Source: JAWPNA01 sp045402695 | GTDB lineage: Bacteria; Acidobacteriota; Polarisedimenticolia; JACPZX01; DASXTC01 | Length of the DNA: 43,242 nt | NCBI GenBank assembly: GCA_045402695.1 | Contig: JAWPNA010000094.1 | Location: 1-43,242, forward strand | Reading direction: 5' to 3' | In this document: one piece after another, positions 1 through 7,211 of the stretch | Numbering within the stretch: the stretch's first letter is position 1 | How the letters are laid out: each line of letters starts with the position of its first letter | The notes under the pieces: model-generated | What the model saw: the letters and a program-made list of their open reading frames with translations, nothing else | Told to the model about the DNA's origin: nothing | Database searches by the model: none | Translations under genes and position numbers: made by a program

Positions 1-24
1 ATCTCCCGGTTCATGCCCAAATAA
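1..24 (+). CDS. Possible C-terminal end of an upstream gene
   Basis: The first 24 bases read as seven codons (ISRFMPK) and a TAA stop in the frame starting at base 1. A GC-rich terminator-like hairpin follows about 24 bases later, which is what one expects after a gene end. The stretch is too short to recognise a family, so this is only a positional suggestion. Confidence 0.25.
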   Translation: MSRFMPK

Positions 25-47
25 GCGGGCGGCCGGTCCTCCCTCTT

Positions 48-84
48 CCCCCGCCGGCCTTCACCCCCGGCGGGGGGAAATTTT
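48..84 (+). terminator. GC-rich hairpin, likely terminator
   Basis: CCCCCGCCGG (48-57) pairs perfectly with CCGGCGGGGG (67-76) around a 9-base loop. It is followed by GAAATTTT, giving a 10 bp all-GC stem and a short T tract (81-84). This fits an intrinsic terminator for a plus-strand gene ending at about base 24. The T tract is short, so efficiency is uncertain. Confidence 0.5.
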
Positions 85-86
85 CC

Positions 87-116
87 TTGACATGCTCCAA
101 TCCCAGGCCGGATATT
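87..116 (+). promoter_or_regulatory. Sigma-70-type promoter for the 149/372 gene pair
   Basis: TTGACA at 87-92 is a perfect -35 hexamer. GATATT at 111-116, after an 18 bp spacer, is a fair -10. Transcription would begin near base 123, so the small gene downstream would have to use the GTG at 149 rather than the ATG at 92, which overlaps the -35. Confidence 0.4.
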
Positions 117-137
117 CAGGGTGGTTTTTCCACCCTG
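117..137 (+). other. Leader hairpin next to the ribosome binding site
   Basis: CAGGGTGG (117-124) and CCACCCTG (130-137) form a perfect 8 bp stem with a TTTTT loop. The hairpin lies at the predicted transcript start and runs into the GGAG (137-140) that would serve the GTG at 149. It could be an operator or a translation-control structure; nothing in the sequence decides between these. Confidence 0.4.
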
Positions 138-148
138 GAGCGGAGCCA

Positions 149-379
149 GTGTCAGGAAAGCCGGAGCAGCCCGAGCAGGACGGCCAGAGGCAGGCGCTCA
201 GGAGCTTAGCCCACGATCTGGACAACCTCAGCTACCGCCTCACCTTCTTCAGCGAGAATCTCAAGGTGCAGGTTCCCGACACGCCGTTTCGCGCTGAAGC
301 CACCGCGCTCCTGGAGGACACCACCTCCCGCCTCAGGCACCTCATCCAGATTGTGCGGAACGTGGAGGAGCATGTCTGA
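149..379 (+). CDS. Small protein resembling only a histidine-kinase phosphoacceptor (DHp) hairpin
   Basis: With the GTG start at 149 (GGAG at 137-140, 8-base spacing) the protein has 76 residues; an ATG at 92 would give 95 but overlaps the predicted -35. After a Gln/Glu-rich N-terminus, residues 16-76 read as two amphipathic helices. The motif LAHDLDNLSYRL (H22) resembles the H-box of NtrB/PrsK-like kinases (HDL-x-NL). No ATPase domain follows: the gene stops after the second helix. It overlaps the start of the response regulator by 8 bp, so the two are translationally linked. By inference it is a phosphotransfer or docking partner of that regulator. It could also be the remnant of a deleted kinase, or a coiled coil with a chance H-box. 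Confidence 0.55.
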   Translation: MSGKPEQPEQDGQRQALRSLAHDLDNLSYRLTFFSENLKVQVPDTPFRAEATALLEDTTSRLRHLIQIVRNVEEHV

Positions 380-1760
380 CCGCCCGGCTCGTCTGCTGAT
401 CATCGAGGACGACCAGTCCCTGCGCAGGCAGATCGCGGCGCACTTTGCAGACCGATACGTGATCCTGCAGGCCGAAACCCGCGAGGAAGGGCTCGCCCAG
501 CTCAGAGCAGGTGACATCGACATTGTGCTTCTGGACATGCGGCTGCCGCCCAGCACCGACTCGATCGATGAGGGCTTGCGTAGCGTTGCGGAGATTCAGC
601 GGCTCTCGCCGGGAACACTCACCATCGCCATGAGCGGCGACGGTGACTGCGACACCATTCTCCGCGCGGCCGAGGCGGGCGTTTACGATTTCTTCACGAA
701 ACCGCTGGATGTCCGCGAGCTGGGGATCATCATCCGGCGGGCGCTCGACCGCCGGAAGCTCGAGGGCGAAGTCCGGCGCCTGCGGGAGGAACTCAGCCGC
801 CGCTACGATTTCAGGAACCTCAAGGGCGGCAGCCCGGCGATGCAGTCGGTCAAGAACGCCATCCGCAAGGTCGCGGACAGTCACGCGACCATCATGATCA
901 GGGGCGAGAGCGGCACGGGCAAGGAGCTGGTCGCGCGCGCCATCCATTTCAGCAGCTCGCGGCGTGACGATCCGTTCGTGGCTCTCAACTGCTCGGCCTT
1001 CCCCGAGCACCTCGTGGAGGACGAGCTGTTCGGTCACGAGCGGGGCGCATTCACCGGAGCGATGGGCCGCCGCGAGGGCCGCTTCGAGATGGCCGACAAG
1101 GGATCGCTCTTCCTCGACGATATCGGCACGCTCACGCCCGCGGTCCAGTCCAAGCTGCTGCGCGTTCTGGAAACCCGGGAGTTCGAACGCCTGGGCGGAC
1201 AGGAGACCATACACGTGGATATCCGTCTCCTGACGGCCACCAACCAGGATCTCGAGAAAGACGTCGCGGAGGGCCGGTTCCGGCAGGACCTCTACTACCG
1301 CATCAACGTGGTTAGCATCCAGCTCCCGGCTCTGAAAGAGCGGATCGATGACATTCCGCTGTTGGCCGAGCACTTCCTCGACCGATTCTGCCGCGAGAAC
1401 AATCTGCGCCGGAAGCACTTCTCTCCGGATGCGTCCGAGTGCCTCGCGGCGCACGAATGGAAGGGAAACGTGCGCGAGCTGGAGCACCTCGTGGAGAGTC
1501 TCGTTCTGCTGACCGAGGGAGAGACGATCACGGCTCGTGATCTGCCCAAGGACCTTCGTGAGCACACACCATCCCTGTCGCTAAGCGGCATGTCGTTGCC
1601 CGACGGTGGGATCCTCATGGAGAAGCAGGTCGCCGAGTTCGAACGCAGGCTACTGTCGGGCGCACTCCAGAAGGCGGCGGGCAAAAAGAAAGACGCGGCC
1701 CAGCTCTTGGGTCTCAACAAGGACCAGATGAAGTATCTCTGCCGCAAATACAACTTGTAA
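372..1760 (+). CDS. Sigma-54-dependent response regulator, PrsR-like
   Basis: This 462-residue NtrC-family activator has three domains. An N-terminal receiver spans about residues 5-125, with acidic EDD, phosphoacceptor D55 in LLDMRLPP, and a lysine in FFTKP. An AAA+ sigma-54 interaction domain spans about 150-390, with Walker A GESGTGKE and the sigma-54 contact loop GAFTGA at 225-230. A short Fis-type helix-turn-helix closes the protein (KKKDAAQLLGLNKDQ). The receiver layout (LPP, then D, EGL and YDF..KP) resembles PrsR, the regulator linked to PEP-CTERM/exopolysaccharide genes; that link is an inference. The ATG at 372 is preferred over one at 351 because it begins the receiver directly and has GGAGGAG just upstream. 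No full-length partner kinase lies next to it. Confidence 0.9.
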   Translation: MSDRPARLLIIEDDQSLRRQIAAHFADRYVILQAETREEGLAQLRAGDIDIVLLDMRLPPSTDSIDEGLRSVAEIQRLSPGTLTIAMSGDGDCDTILRAAEAGVYDFFTKPLDVRELGIIIRRALDRRKLEGEVRRLREELSRRYDFRNLKGGSPAMQSVKNAIRKVADSHATIMIRGESGTGKELVARAIHFSSSRRDDPFVALNCSAFPEHLVEDELFGHERGAFTGAMGRREGRFEMADKGSLFLDDIGTLTPAVQSKLLRVLETREFERLGGQETIHVDIRLLTATNQDLEKDVAEGRFRQDLYYRINVVSIQLPALKERIDDIPLLAEHFLDRFCRENNLRRKHFSPDASECLAAHEWKGNVRELEHLVESLVLLTEGETITARDLPKDLREHTPSLSLSGMSLPDGGILMEKQVAEFERRLLSGALQKAAGKKKDAAQLLGLNKDQMKYLCRKYNL

Positions 1761-1765
1761 TCCTC

Positions 1766-2059
1766 AACAGGGTGGCGACAAACTACCGCAGGCCGCGTTG
1801 CGAGCGCCGCGGTGCCGGATGCGAGGAGCAGCGACGACAGCGATGCGGGACATCGGTCCCCTGTGGGAGATGCCACTGCGACGGAGCGGGAGGCATTGCG
1901 CCGCCGCAACCCTAAGGGCAAGGGGATTGCGGCCGGATACTTCGTCGCTCGTCGTCGGCGCTTACTGGAATCGACCTCCTCCTCGCTCCTTTTCAACGAT
2001 GCTCTGCGGCCGCAGAGCCCCGGCACGCGCGGCCTACTGTAGTTTGTCACCACGCTGTT
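1766..2059. repeat. Palindromic repeat element, copy 1, with terminal inverted repeats
   Basis: The element begins 5 bases after the regulator stop. Its left end, AACAGGGTGGCGACAAACTA (1766-1785), is the inverted match of its right end (2040-2059, reverse complement AACAGCGTGGTGACAAACTA); the match continues into AGGCCGCG. Internal structure includes GCCGCAACCC (1903-1912) facing GGGGATTGCGGC (1922-1933), and a 16 bp palindrome CTCTGCGGCCGCAGAG (2002-2017). Bases 1927-2059 recur at 7010-7142 with about 19 differences in about 134 aligned columns by my count. No coding frame looks real. It is MITE-like or a large REP-like element; no transposase is present. Imperfect AA(T)CCTC flanks could be a decayed target duplication. 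Confidence 0.75.
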
Positions 2060-2390
2060 AACCTCCCTGCCCGCCTCTCAATCTGACACATCAGCACCTC
2101 TCCGCCTGCACCTAGAGTCTCAGGACGAAACTGCCCCTCCCGGCACCAAGGCCGCGCGGCTCGAAACACATTGTCCGGCAATCGCTTTCCATGTGCGCGG
2201 GAATGCCTTTGTGGCCCAGGGCTTGCATGATGGTGGCGCTGTCCGGTCGCTCCCGGACGTCAACCTGGGAGGCCGGCCGGATCTCACAGCACGGGGCCAG
2301 GGAGACACTCCATCCCCCCCTCCCCGTAGGGTTGGGGGCTCCGCCAACGAAACGGCCTGAACTCGGCGGGGCCCCCCGGTCCTCTCCAGG
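2060..2390. other. Intergenic stretch with no recognised gene
   Basis: This 331-base gap separates the repeat from the end of the ChaN-like gene. Reading frames on both strands are Arg/Ser/Pro-rich shadows without family motifs. I see no tRNA, riboswitch or clear terminator. There is a C-run and G-rich patch at about 2310-2340 but no convincing stem with a T tract. Confidence 0.5.
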
Positions 2391-4082
2391 CTATGGTGCC
2401 GCTGTATCTCCTCCCGGCAGCCTCTCCACCAACTCGAGGTACGCGAGCAACGCAGCACCCGGCTGTTCGAACCGCCTGCGGAACAGTGCGGCGATTTCCC
2501 GGCGTTCGATGCTGCCCGTATGGAAGCCGTCGTAAAGCTGCTGGCCAAGGTAGTAGCCCAGCTCATGCGTGAGAACGGAGAGCAATCTTCGGTCGCGCGT
2601 GCCGATCCCGGAAAGCAGTTGTTCGGGAACCTCGTCGTAGTCCTTGTAGTTCCTCTCGAACTTCTTGTGCAGCAGAATGAAGTTGATGATGGCGCTGAAC
2701 TGCTCGTGGCTGTACTCCGTGTTGGCCTCAATGAACTCCTTGTCCTTGCGATGATACTGATACAGCTTGGTCTCGAAGAAGTGATTCCGGCTCGGATCGA
2801 TCAACTTCGAACCGAAAAAACCAAGGGCCTCCTCCATCACGCCGGAGTAGAAATGGTCGGGACGCAACTGGGCGCGCGCCGGCCCGCTGGAGACATCACC
2901 CCGCAGAGCGAGGTTGACAAAGTGGGCCGCCTCCTCCCCTCCGTGCACCAGGCTGAACTCTCCGATGAAGATCGAGTTGATGGCCGGGATGTAGCACGAC
3001 CCGTTGCGTGCGATGCGCCGCGTGATCTCCGCGATCTCGGACCGGCTGAGGTTGTTGGACTCGAGAATATGGCGAAGCGTCGAGGCATTCGTGCGCGAGT
3101 AAACCTCTGGGAAGTAGTCCACCAAGAACTCGATGCAGTCCCCTTCGCGCCGCAGGCAGACGCGGTACTTGTCCACGGACAGGAACTTCAGGATGGTGTC
3201 GATCATGTTGTAGATCGTCGGGGTCAGATCGAGATGATCGTCATCGGCGTGCTCCGACTTCCACCGGTTGATCGTCTGTCGGTACGACTCGTACTTGGCG
3301 ATGGGGCTGGCGTTGAAGACGCAATACGCGCCCGGTGCGACCGTGACGACATCGCGGTGCTCCTGCCTGGCGGCCACGAGCTGCCAGTAGATCTCCTCGA
3401 TGTTCTGCAGGACGCGAACCGAGCGCTTTTCCAGGTTGTTCCTTCTCAAGGCGCGGCGCACCGCGTCCGGGAGGTGGCTGGCAGCGAGATGGGATTCACC
3501 AATCAAGACGAACACTTTGGCATCCGGGTTCTTCGCGAAGATGTCGGCGATGCGGCGGGCCGCGTACTGGTCACGCCGCCTGATGTATCTGAGACCGTTG
3601 CGAGGGGCGCAGTCGATTCCAAAGACCCTCACACCGTAGTCGCGCGCCGCGTCGAAGATCTGCCCGAATCCGCTCCAGTCGTATCCCCACTCCAGGTCAT
3701 AGCGGATCGCTCGTTTGAACTCCTCGGAATCAATCTCGGAGGCCATCCACTGATCGAGTACGCGCTGATTGCGGCCGTATACCATCTCGACGGCGAGGAT
3801 GACATGCCTGGAGCGGGAGGCCACCTCGCGCAGCAGCTTTGCCGCGAAGGCCTGGGACGACGGCAGGGCGTGGTAGTCTCCTACATAGATGAGATCCGCC
3901 TTGAAGCAGGCGATGACGAGGTCGTCGTGGGAGCTGATGTCATGGAGCCGGCGGAATTCCTCGGTGAACTCCCGGATGTACCTTCTCGAGGTGTTCGGAT
4001 CTATCTGCGAGATCTCCCGCTTGAGCAGGGAGACCACGCGCCGGTGAAGAGCTATCTCCTCTTTGAGCTGTGCGGTGGCCAC
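2391..4082 (-). CDS. ChaN-like (DUF399) protein with a long C-terminal extension
   Basis: This 563-residue protein starts at GTG 4082. Residues 55-210 match the ChaN/Tiki-like fold: YVGDYHALPSS (about 67-75), the acidic AVEM (97-100), the W-rich WGYDWSGF segment, IDCAPRN, and IGESHLA (194-200). ChaN proteins bind haem or act as metal-dependent hydrolase-like proteins. Typical members have about 200-300 residues and a lipoprotein signal. This one has neither a signal peptide nor a lipobox, so it looks cytoplasmic. Residues about 210-563 are a separate region I do not recognise; it contains HGGEEAAHF and LTHELGYYLGQ, which could bind metal. It lies 23 bp downstream of tatA and is the last gene of the selB operon. 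Confidence 0.75.
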   Translation of the reverse strand: MATAQLKEEIALHRRVVSLLKREISQIDPNTSRRYIREFTEEFRRLHDISSHDDLVIACFKADLIYVGDYHALPSSQAFAAKLLREVASRSRHVILAVEMVYGRNQRVLDQWMASEIDSEEFKRAIRYDLEWGYDWSGFGQIFDAARDYGVRVFGIDCAPRNGLRYIRRRDQYAARRIADIFAKNPDAKVFVLIGESHLAASHLPDAVRRALRRNNLEKRSVRVLQNIEEIYWQLVAARQEHRDVVTVAPGAYCVFNASPIAKYESYRQTINRWKSEHADDDHLDLTPTIYNMIDTILKFLSVDKYRVCLRREGDCIEFLVDYFPEVYSRTNASTLRHILESNNLSRSEIAEITRRIARNGSCYIPAINSIFIGEFSLVHGGEEAAHFVNLALRGDVSSGPARAQLRPDHFYSGVMEEALGFFGSKLIDPSRNHFFETKLYQYHRKDKEFIEANTEYSHEQFSAIINFILLHKKFERNYKDYDEVPEQLLSGIGTRDRRLLSVLTHELGYYLGQQLYDGFHTGSIERREIAALFRRRFEQPGAALLAYLELVERLPGGDTAAP

Positions 4083-4105
4083 TGTCCCCGTCGAGATGAA
4101 GCGGG

Positions 4106-4294
4106 CTAGTTCTTTTTCTCGCTCTTGCTCTCCGGCCCCTTTTCCTCATCTTCACTCCCGGAGCTCAACGCCTTCTTGAAGTTCTTGATCCCTTCTCCCA
4201 AGCCCTTGCCGATGGCCGGCAGCTTGGCTGCTCCGAACAAGAGAAGGAGTATGGCGAGGATCACCAGCCATTCCATTGCGCCGATCTTTCCCAT
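4106..4294 (-). CDS. tatA: Twin-arginine translocase subunit TatA/E
   Basis: This 62-residue protein has the TatA plan: a short N-terminus, one membrane helix (WLVILAILLLLFGAAKLP), the Gly-containing hinge, an amphipathic helix (IGKGLGEGIKNFKKAL), and a charged tail. TatA forms the pore-like oligomer of the Tat pathway for folded proteins in the inner membrane. The ATG at 4294 is used; GAGGAG overlaps the selB stop 7 bases upstream. No tatB or tatC is in the window. It sits between selB and a ChaN-like gene, presumably in one transcript. Some Tat substrates are selenoenzymes, which might explain the pairing, but that is speculation. Confidence 0.92.
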   Translation of the reverse strand: MGKIGAMEWLVILAILLLLFGAAKLPAIGKGLGEGIKNFKKALSSGSEDEEKGPESKSEKKN

Positions 4295-4305
4295 CAATCG
4301 TCTCC

Positions 4306-6243
4306 TCAGCCTCCAGGTGGAGGCAGGATCTCCCGTTCGCTGCCCACCCGCCGGGTCACCTTCATCGAATCGAGGTGTTCCAGAAGCGGGATGGCGGTTT
4401 TACGGGATGTTCCCGTCAGCTCCTTGAAGGAACTGATGTCGATCACCTTCTGCCCGGGCCTGAGCTCCCACAGCTTCTTCTTGAGGCTCTCGATCGCCTC
4501 CGCATGGAACACGGTCCCGTCGCGTATCTTCGTCAGGCGGCCGGAGGCCAGGAGCAAGTGAAACACCCGGGACGTGCGCCGTCCATCCAGGCCCTCCAGA
4601 CGAACGACATCCTCCAGCTCCGGCGGATTGAGGCCTGACCGACGGTATGCCACCTCGATGCACTCCATCGTCTTTTCGTCCTCGGGTGAGAGGATGATGG
4701 AGTGGGTCGAGAGGCTGATCGTCTCTTTCAGAGTCTTGACGGCGCCTCGAGCCGCCAGTCTCTCGACGACGAACCGGGAGAGGTCCGGCCCGACCCCTTT
4801 CAAAGCCTGCCCGCGCAGCTCCTCGCGGGGCATCCCGGGACGCAGTGGATTGGCCAGGTGATAGGCTTCAAGAGAGGCGGTCACTTGTTTTTCGATCTCC
4901 TCCGCGGCGTCGTGGTCCAGGAAGATGGCCGCCGCCCCCTCTCCAGTGCTCAGCACTTCACCCTTGCTCACGTCGCGAGTCAGCAAGGCCTCGACCTCCC
5001 GGGGAGTCCGTCCGGCCCGAACAGCCAGTTCCGCCGCGCTGATGCCCGCGGCCGCGCTCTCAAGATAGACTCTGAGCGCCTCCAGTGCATCTGCCCGATC
5101 GAGCCGCGCCAGGCGTTCCAAAAGCGCGGGGCCGGCGGCGCCCTTGTGCTTGGCGGGGAAAGCGTCCAGGATCACGCCCCCGCCGATCGTGGCGGTCGGA
5201 GAGTACCGCCGGATGACGAAGCGATCTCCCGGAAGGCTCAGGACCGCGCTCTCTAGCCGGATCTGGGCGAACGCCTCTTGGCCGGGATCGAGCTTCGCGG
5301 TGCTCAGCATCTTCACCCGCGCCAGCAGCTCGCTGGTACCCTGGTGGAATCGCACGCGCGCGAGGTCCACCAAGGGGGAGGGTGCCCCGGCCAGCAACGT
5401 GACTTTCACGTCCAGCAGAGAGGACGGCCTCATCTGCCCAGGACGACCGATCACGTTCCCCCGCTGCACGGCCGCAGCATCCACGCCCTGCAGGTTCACG
5501 GCCGTTCGCTGACCCGCATGGGCCTCCTTCGTGGAGACCCCGTGGACCTGGATTCCGCGGACGCGGCATATCTGCGCTTCGGGATAGACGGCCACCTCGT
5601 CTCCCTCCGCGATCGATCCCGAGACGAGAGTGCCGGTGACAACAGTGCCGAACCCCCTGACGCTGAACGATCGGTCCACGGGCAGTCGCAGCAGAGACGA
5701 GGGGCGGCCGGGTTCAACGTCTCTCGCCGCCTTGGAGATCTCGTTCTTCAGCCGCTCCAGACCCTCGCGGGTCCTCGAGCTGACCGGGATGATCGGCGCG
5801 CCGTCGAGAAACGACCCCCGAGTGAAATCCCGGACCTCCAATGTCACCAGATCGAGCAGATCCTGATCGACGAGGTCCATCTTGGTGATGGCGACAAGGC
5901 CCTTCTTCACTTTAAGGAGGGAGCAGATCTCGAAATGCTCCCGCGTCTGCGGCTTGATCGACTCGTCCGCCGCGACCACGAGAACGACCAGATCGATCCC
6001 CCAGATGCCCGCCAGCATGTTCTTCACGAACTTCTCATGCCCTGGGACATCCACGAATCCCACCATGATCGGCTCATCCCCGGCGGAGGGGGCGAGGGGC
6101 AAGGGGGCGAAGCCGATGTCAATCGTGATGCCGCGCTCCTGCTCCTCCTTGAGCCGATCGGTGTTGATCCCGGTGAGGGCTTTGACCAGCGCCGTCTTCC
6201 CGTGGTCGATGTGGCCGGCCGTCCCGACGACGACGTGCTTCAT
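4306..6243 (-). CDS. selB: Selenocysteine-specific elongation factor SelB
   Basis: This 645-residue translational GTPase delivers Sec-tRNA to UGA codons marked by a SECIS hairpin. It opens with the SelB-type G domain: GTAGHIDHGKTALV (P-loop), then NTDRLKEEQERGITIDIGFA (switch I), DVPGHEKFVKNML (G3) and TKMDLV (G4). EF-Tu-like beta domains follow, then the SelB-specific C-terminal winged-helix repeats (about residues 380-645) that bind the mRNA hairpin. The ATG at 6243 is chosen because the P-loop begins there; upstream codons read as low-complexity shadow. The presence of SelB implies Sec use in this organism. selA, selD and the Sec tRNA are not in the window. Confidence 0.96.
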   Translation of the reverse strand: MKHVVVGTAGHIDHGKTALVKALTGINTDRLKEEQERGITIDIGFAPLPLAPSAGDEPIMVGFVDVPGHEKFVKNMLAGIWGIDLVVLVVAADESIKPQTREHFEICSLLKVKKGLVAITKMDLVDQDLLDLVTLEVRDFTRGSFLDGAPIIPVSSRTREGLERLKNEISKAARDVEPGRPSSLLRLPVDRSFSVRGFGTVVTGTLVSGSIAEGDEVAVYPEAQICRVRGIQVHGVSTKEAHAGQRTAVNLQGVDAAAVQRGNVIGRPGQMRPSSLLDVKVTLLAGAPSPLVDLARVRFHQGTSELLARVKMLSTAKLDPGQEAFAQIRLESAVLSLPGDRFVIRRYSPTATIGGGVILDAFPAKHKGAAGPALLERLARLDRADALEALRVYLESAAAGISAAELAVRAGRTPREVEALLTRDVSKGEVLSTGEGAAAIFLDHDAAEEIEKQVTASLEAYHLANPLRPGMPREELRGQALKGVGPDLSRFVVERLAARGAVKTLKETISLSTHSIILSPEDEKTMECIEVAYRRSGLNPPELEDVVRLEGLDGRRTSRVFHLLLASGRLTKIRDGTVFHAEAIESLKKKLWELRPGQKVIDISSFKELTGTSRKTAIPLLEHLDSMKVTRRVGSEREILPPPGG

Positions 6244-6262
6244 CTGATCATTGGCGAGACGT

Positions 6263-6547
6263 TCATCCCCGGAAGCCCCGGATCTTGTTGAGCTCCTCCT
6301 CGTAGTATTTCCTGAAGAGGATGTCCCACTCCTGGCCCCCTTCGGGTATGGAGCGTTTCTGGGCGAGGATCTTCCCCCGGACCCGCTGCTCGATCTCCTC
6401 GTCCTGCCTGAGCCCGGCGCGCAGGAGATCCAACACCTTGAGACGCACTTGGTTGCGATCGTCACGCAGCCTCACGCCCGGCGCTGATTCCAGCGCCTTC
6501 ACGATGACGTGCGACAGATGGGTCTGCTTCTCGTGGCTCAACTTCAT
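6263..6547 (-). CDS. DUF507 family protein (second of a pair)
   Basis: This 94-residue protein begins MKLSHEKQTHLSH and is mostly charged helix, with a C-terminal motif EWDILFRKYYEEELNK typical of DUF507 proteins. The family is short, cytoplasmic and of unknown function. The gene lies 10 bases after its paralogue and 19 bases before selB, so all three are probably co-transcribed. The two paralogues share the MKLS start and the overall length but differ at the C-terminus, which suggests two distinct roles rather than a recent duplication. Confidence 0.8.
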   Translation of the reverse strand: MKLSHEKQTHLSHVIVKALESAPGVRLRDDRNQVRLKVLDLLRAGLRQDEEIEQRVRGKILAQKRSIPEGGQEWDILFRKYYEEELNKIRGFRG

Positions 6548-6557
6548 TCGACGGCGC

Positions 6558-6836
6558 TCACAGAATGAGCTTACGCTTGCGGGCCAGCTCCGCCTTGATC
6601 ATCTTGAACGCTTCGTGGTACTGCACTCCCAGCCGCGTCATCTCGTCCGCGCGGGCCCGGAGCATTTCGCGCACCTCTTCGTTCAGGCGGTCCTCCACCA
6701 TGAGATCCCCGCTGAACCCGGCCGCGACGACTGCGGACGCGACCTGTTCGTCATCCGACTGGATCACGCCGTTCTTGGTCAGGCCCTTGACGATCTGCGC
6801 GGAAATGTGCTCCACGAGCACTGGGGACAGTTTCAT
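6558..6836 (-). CDS. DUF507 family protein (first of a pair)
   Basis: This is a 92-residue protein starting MKLSPVLVEHISAQIVKG, with the DUF507 helix pattern and a basic tail (AELARKRKLIL). The ATG at 6836 was chosen because it gives the family-typical MKLS start; an in-frame ATG at 6854 would add six residues. Neither start has a strong Shine-Dalgarno. It is the first gene of the operon leading into selB. Its upstream region abuts repeat copy 2, so its promoter and leader lie in or at the edge of that element. Function is unknown. Confidence 0.78.
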   Translation of the reverse strand: MKLSPVLVEHISAQIVKGLTKNGVIQSDDEQVASAVVAAGFSGDLMVEDRLNEEVREMLRARADEMTRLGVQYHEAFKMIKAELARKRKLIL

Positions 6837-6869
6837 GATGGTGGAGTCTATCATCGCCGGGGGGAGCTA

Positions 6870-7142
6870 GGAGTGTGCCCGAGTCATGGCTTGGGTCGCG
6901 CGCAGGGGGCTTGCGAGCCTCAGGCAAGGAGCGAGGAGGAGACTGACCCGTGTGGTCGGTGACGACGAGCGACGCGGCATGAGGCCGTAACCCCCGTGCG
7001 CCCTTCGGGTTGCGGCCGGATACTCCGTCGCTCGTCATCGGCGATTACTGGAATCGCCCTCCTACTCGCCGGGTTCTCAACGAGGCCCTGCGGCCGCAGA
7101 GCCCGGCACGGGCGGCCTATGGTAGTTTGTCAGCACACTGTA
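6870..7142. repeat. Palindromic repeat element, copy 2
   Basis: Bases 7010-7142 match copy 1 (1927-2059) closely, including the shared TACTGGAATCG, the palindrome CTGCGGCCGCAG (7088-7099) and the terminal TAGTTTGTCAGCACACTGTA. The right terminus, read in reverse, aligns with both ends of copy 1. The left terminus (about 6870) is degraded; AGTGTGC and the GGTCGCGCG further in are the best remnants. Inside, 6928-6993 and 7007-7070 are imperfect inverted arms around a 13-base loop: GGCCGTAACCC faces GGGTTGCGGCC, and GACGAGCGACG faces CGTCGCTCGTC. As RNA either strand could fold into a very long hairpin. No coding frame is credible. Confidence 0.7.
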
Positions 7143-7211
7143 AAGGTCTGCGGAGAATTCCAGACATCGGGCCGGCCGAGGTGACGCTCCAGCGGGGCCG
7201 AGCCACCGCCC

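Noticed and set aside
342..1565. 407-residue minus-strand frame opposite the first response regulator
   Set aside because: It mirrors a clearly recognised sigma-54 regulator and has no motif of its own; a high-GC antisense shadow.
1798..2061. Small plus-strand frames inside repeat copy 1
   Set aside because: Similarity to frames in copy 2 (RPDTxSLV, YWNRPP) follows from the conserved nucleotides; the palindromic structure produces similar words on both strands, so I treat it as non-coding.
2520..4109. 529-residue plus-strand frame opposite the ChaN-like gene
   Set aside because: The minus strand carries recognisable ChaN motifs; the plus frame is compositionally biased and motif-free.
4106..6836. 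Search for a selenocysteine tRNA, SECIS hairpin or UGA-interrupted gene near selB
   Set aside because: No in-frame TGA-split gene or tRNA-like fold was seen in the window; Sec targets must be elsewhere.
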